NCBI RefSeq assembly: GCF_013456555.2
Contig: NZ_CP059154.1
Coordinates: 1,426,001-1,490,000, forward strand
Origin: Natrinema zhouii
GTDB lineage: Archaea; Halobacteriota; Halobacteria; Halobacteriales; Natrialbaceae
Direction of reading: 5' to 3'
DNA length: 64,000 nucleotides
Shown: piece by piece, positions 62,345 through 64,000 of the stretch
Position numbering within the stretch: the stretch's first letter is position 1
How the letters are laid out: each line of letters opens with the position of its first letter
Notes under the pieces: generated by a model
What the model saw: the letters and a program-made list of their open reading frames with translations, nothing else
Told to the model about the DNA's origin: nothing
The model's database searches: none
Translations under genes and position numbers: made by a program

Positions 62345-62351
62345 CTATATG
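62345..62351 (+). promoter_or_regulatory. TATA-like box before the small membrane protein
   Basis: CTATATG is centred 27 bases before ATG 62375, indicating a leaderless start. Confidence 0.5.
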
Positions 62352-62374
62352 CGGTGAAACAGAGAAATCCGCGT

Positions 62375-62818
62375 ATGACGAGGCTCGAGGCGGCCACGGA
62401 CACGTTCTGGATGCGGCACTCGAACCCGAAAAGCGGCTGGAGTCGAATGCTCGTGCTTCCCGCACTGCTGTACGCGGTCTATCGCCGAGAGTGGCGAGTA
62501 GCGGCCGTCGCCGTCGCGTTCACGATACTCAACCCGATCTTGTTCTCCCCACCGGCGGACGACGACGCGTGGATGACTCGTGTGGTATACGCCGAACGGT
62601 GGTGGACGACGGACGAAGCGCGAGGCGTCCTCGATCTCTCGTATCCGAACGTCCTCAACGTACTCAATATCCCCGCATCGGGGTATGCGTTCCTCACCGC
62701 CTATCGGCGACAACCGTTTCGGGCAGTTCTCGCCGGACTCGTCTCGATGGCGTTGAAGCTGTGGTACGTCGGCGTGCTCGTCCGCAGATACGACGCTGAG
62801 AAATCACGGTCCTCGTGA
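62375..62818 (+). CDS. Small membrane protein of unknown function
   Basis: 147 residues from ATG 62375, fixed by the TATA-like box 27 bases upstream (a GTG at 62354 is too early). It has hydrophobic stretches at ~27-40, ~44-62 and ~105-135. The N-terminal part HSNPKSGWSRMLVLPALLYA and WTTDEARGVLDLSYPNVLNV look conserved. I do not recognise a named family with certainty. Confidence 0.75.
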   Translation: MTRLEAATDTFWMRHSNPKSGWSRMLVLPALLYAVYRREWRVAAVAVAFTILNPILFSPPADDDAWMTRVVYAERWWTTDEARGVLDLSYPNVLNVLNIPASGYAFLTAYRRQPFRAVLAGLVSMALKLWYVGVLVRRYDAEKSRSS

Positions 62819-62878
62819 GCTGTTCGCTACGGAAACGGCGTCACGATTGCCGGACACTGCCGGAATCGCCGGTTCGAT

Positions 62879-63880
62879 TCAGTTAGTACTCGAGTCGGCC
62901 GATTCGTCGGCCAACAGTGCTAGACTGTCGTCCCCGTCGTCGGCCGCGTCCGGAATCGCGAGCATAACCTCCTCGATCCCGGCGTCGGCGTACGCCGCGA
63001 GCCGCTCGCGGACCGCCGTCGGCGTTCCGGCGGGAGCCGTCTCGAGGTACGCCGAGAGGAAGAACTCGCGGGGCTCGCTCGGCTCGTCGGAGAGCATTTC
63101 GTCGGCGAACGCCTCGCGCTTTCGTTCGGCCGCCTCGGTCGTCTCACCGACGAAAACGAATAGCTCGGCGGATTTCCGGATCTCATCGTACCGATCCTCG
63201 CTCTCGCAGTGCTCGCGCAACACGTCGAGCTTCTCCGCGAAGCCCTCGGGCTCGAGCGTGCCGTAGTTCCAGCCGTCGGCGAGTTCCGCGGTGTAGCGCA
63301 GCGTGAACTCCTCGCCGCCGCCACCGATCCAGATCGGCGGGTGGGGATCCTGGGCGGGCTGGGGCTCGCAGAAGGCGTCCTCGAGGTCGATCTCGAGGTG
63401 TTCGCCCTCGTGGCTGTACGTCTCGTTGGTCCACAGCCCCTGCAGGATTTCGACGGTCTCGGCGAGTCGCCGGAGCCGTTCCGCCGGCGGTTCCCGAAAC
63501 TCGTAGCCGAAGCGGTCGTACTCGGCCTCGTACCAGCCCCCGCCTAGCCCGAGTTCGAGCCGGCCGTCGCTGACCCGATCGACCGTCGCCGCCATCTTCG
63601 CGAGCAGCGCCGGATGGCGGTAGGACTGGCTGGTGACGAGCGTTCCCAATCGGACGCTGTCAGTCGCCTCGGCGACCGCACTCAGCGTCGTCCAGCACTC
63701 GTGGGTGTTCCGGCGCGGGTCGCCGATCCACGACTGGAAGTGATCCTCGAGCCAGACCGCGTCGTAGCCGAGCGATTCGGCTTCGAGCGCGGCGTCCCGA
63801 ACCGCGTCGATATCGGTGCCGTACTGCGGGAGGATGTAGCCGACCTCGAGGTCAGCTACGTCGGAGTCGCTCGCGCTCAT
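62879..63880 (-). CDS. LLM-class flavin/F420-dependent oxidoreductase
   Basis: 333 residues with a TIM-barrel of the luciferase-like family: VGYILPQYGTD at the first strand, YDAVWLEDHF, RLGTLVTSQSYRHPALLAK, GRLELGLGGGWYEAEY and PPIWIGGGGE. Haloarchaea make F420, which is the probable cofactor. The upstream gene's stop overlaps this start as ATGA, so the two form an operon. Substrate unknown. Confidence 0.9.
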   Translation of the reverse strand: MSASDSDVADLEVGYILPQYGTDIDAVRDAALEAESLGYDAVWLEDHFQSWIGDPRRNTHECWTTLSAVAEATDSVRLGTLVTSQSYRHPALLAKMAATVDRVSDGRLELGLGGGWYEAEYDRFGYEFREPPAERLRRLAETVEILQGLWTNETYSHEGEHLEIDLEDAFCEPQPAQDPHPPIWIGGGGEEFTLRYTAELADGWNYGTLEPEGFAEKLDVLREHCESEDRYDEIRKSAELFVFVGETTEAAERKREAFADEMLSDEPSEPREFFLSAYLETAPAGTPTAVRERLAAYADAGIEEVMLAIPDAADDGDDSLALLADESADSSTN

Positions 63881-64000
63881 TCGGTCACCTCTCGATCGAG
63901 GGCCAGCGTCCGATCGGCGAGCGTCTCGGGATCGGCGGCGACGAGTTTGACGAGCGCTTCCTTACCGACCGAACCGCGGTCGATAACGGCAACGGGAGAC
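63877..64000 (-). CDS. C-terminal end of an unidentified protein (cut by right edge)
   Basis: The last ~40 codons read PVAVIDRGSVGKEALVKL then a helical, acidic end LALDREVTE with TGA at 63877-63879, overlapping the LLM start by four bases. The fragment is too short to assign. The overlap suggests a functional link with the LLM oxidoreductase. Confidence 0.6.
   Translation of the reverse strand, partial: SPVAVIDRGSVGKEALVKLVAADPETLADRTLALDREVTE

Noticed and set aside
1..64000. Abundant CTCGAG hexamers as a possible repeat or uptake sequence
   Set aside because: They occur mainly as Leu-Glu or Ser-Arg codon pairs throughout coding DNA, a known codon-choice habit of this group, not a discrete element.

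Overview
The window reads as the chromosome of a haloarchaeon, most likely of the Natrialbaceae (Natrinema/Haloterrigena-like). The evidence is GC-rich DNA with very frequent CTCGAG, acidic proteins, many starts about 27 bases after a TATA-like box (leaderless mRNAs), and archaeal markers: release factor aRF1, SepF, an HTH-10 (bacterio-opsin activator type) regulator, a PGF-CTERM sorting tail and RNA 3'-phosphate cyclase. One tRNA gene (Ser-GGA) is present. I see no rRNA operon and no CRISPR array.

Region 1 (1-25.3 kb) is mostly amino-acid and compatible-solute metabolism. It holds an FAD-linked hydroxyacid oxidase (cut by the left edge), a D-2-hydroxyacid dehydrogenase, an M20 amidohydrolase overlapping a threonine dehydratase-like enzyme, a GAF/PAS histidine kinase, a class III aminotransferase with a four-cysteine insert, a BCCT carrier, a second M20 amidohydrolase paralogous to the first, RidA, a diaminobutyrate-type aminotransferase, an APC permease fused to two universal-stress domains, proline dehydrogenase, and an AstE/aspartoacylase-like protein paired with a threonine-synthase-like PLP enzyme. 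These could import N-acylated or compatible-solute amino acids, deacylate and deaminate them, and feed the keto or hydroxy acids to the respiratory chain. NUDIX, uridine kinase and ArgS follow.

Region 2 (25.3-38.6 kb) is mixed housekeeping: a lipoprotein, a MinD-like ATPase, aRF1, UspA, an SRAP/HMCES-type DNA-protein crosslink protein, a pair of overlapping microORFs, a PiT-family permease, a membrane-anchored protein with a strict four-residue repeat, tRNA-Ser, RidA, ACT-domain threonine dehydratase, gamma-glutamylcyclotransferase-like protein, an acyltransferase, a decayed stretch, and citrate synthase.

Region 3 (38.6-53.3 kb) holds an MFS carrier, VOC protein, HTH-10 regulator, cold-shock protein, SepF, a PUA protein, a metallophosphoesterase with an internal membrane domain, a 7TM sensor kinase, an RNB ribonuclease, a short AT-rich cassette bounded by insertion-sequence-like ends, GNAT, an SMR exporter, a pyridine-nucleotide disulfide oxidoreductase, a PGF-CTERM gene remnant and KDG kinase.

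Region 4 (53.3-64 kb) contains RtcA, MutL, a YihY-type membrane protein, an SMR/SugE-like exporter, MutS, a 50-residue zinc-ribbon protein, a small membrane protein, and an LLM-class oxidoreductase overlapping the end of an unidentified gene cut by the right edge.

I do not see a defence or secretion island. The most unusual signals are the four-residue periodic protein at 31.7 kb, the AstE-like protein with an altered metal ligand next to a PLP enzyme, the overlapping microORFs at 30.2 kb, the candidate solute-catabolism cluster with shared GTATAC elements, and the short cassette at 48.9 kb.
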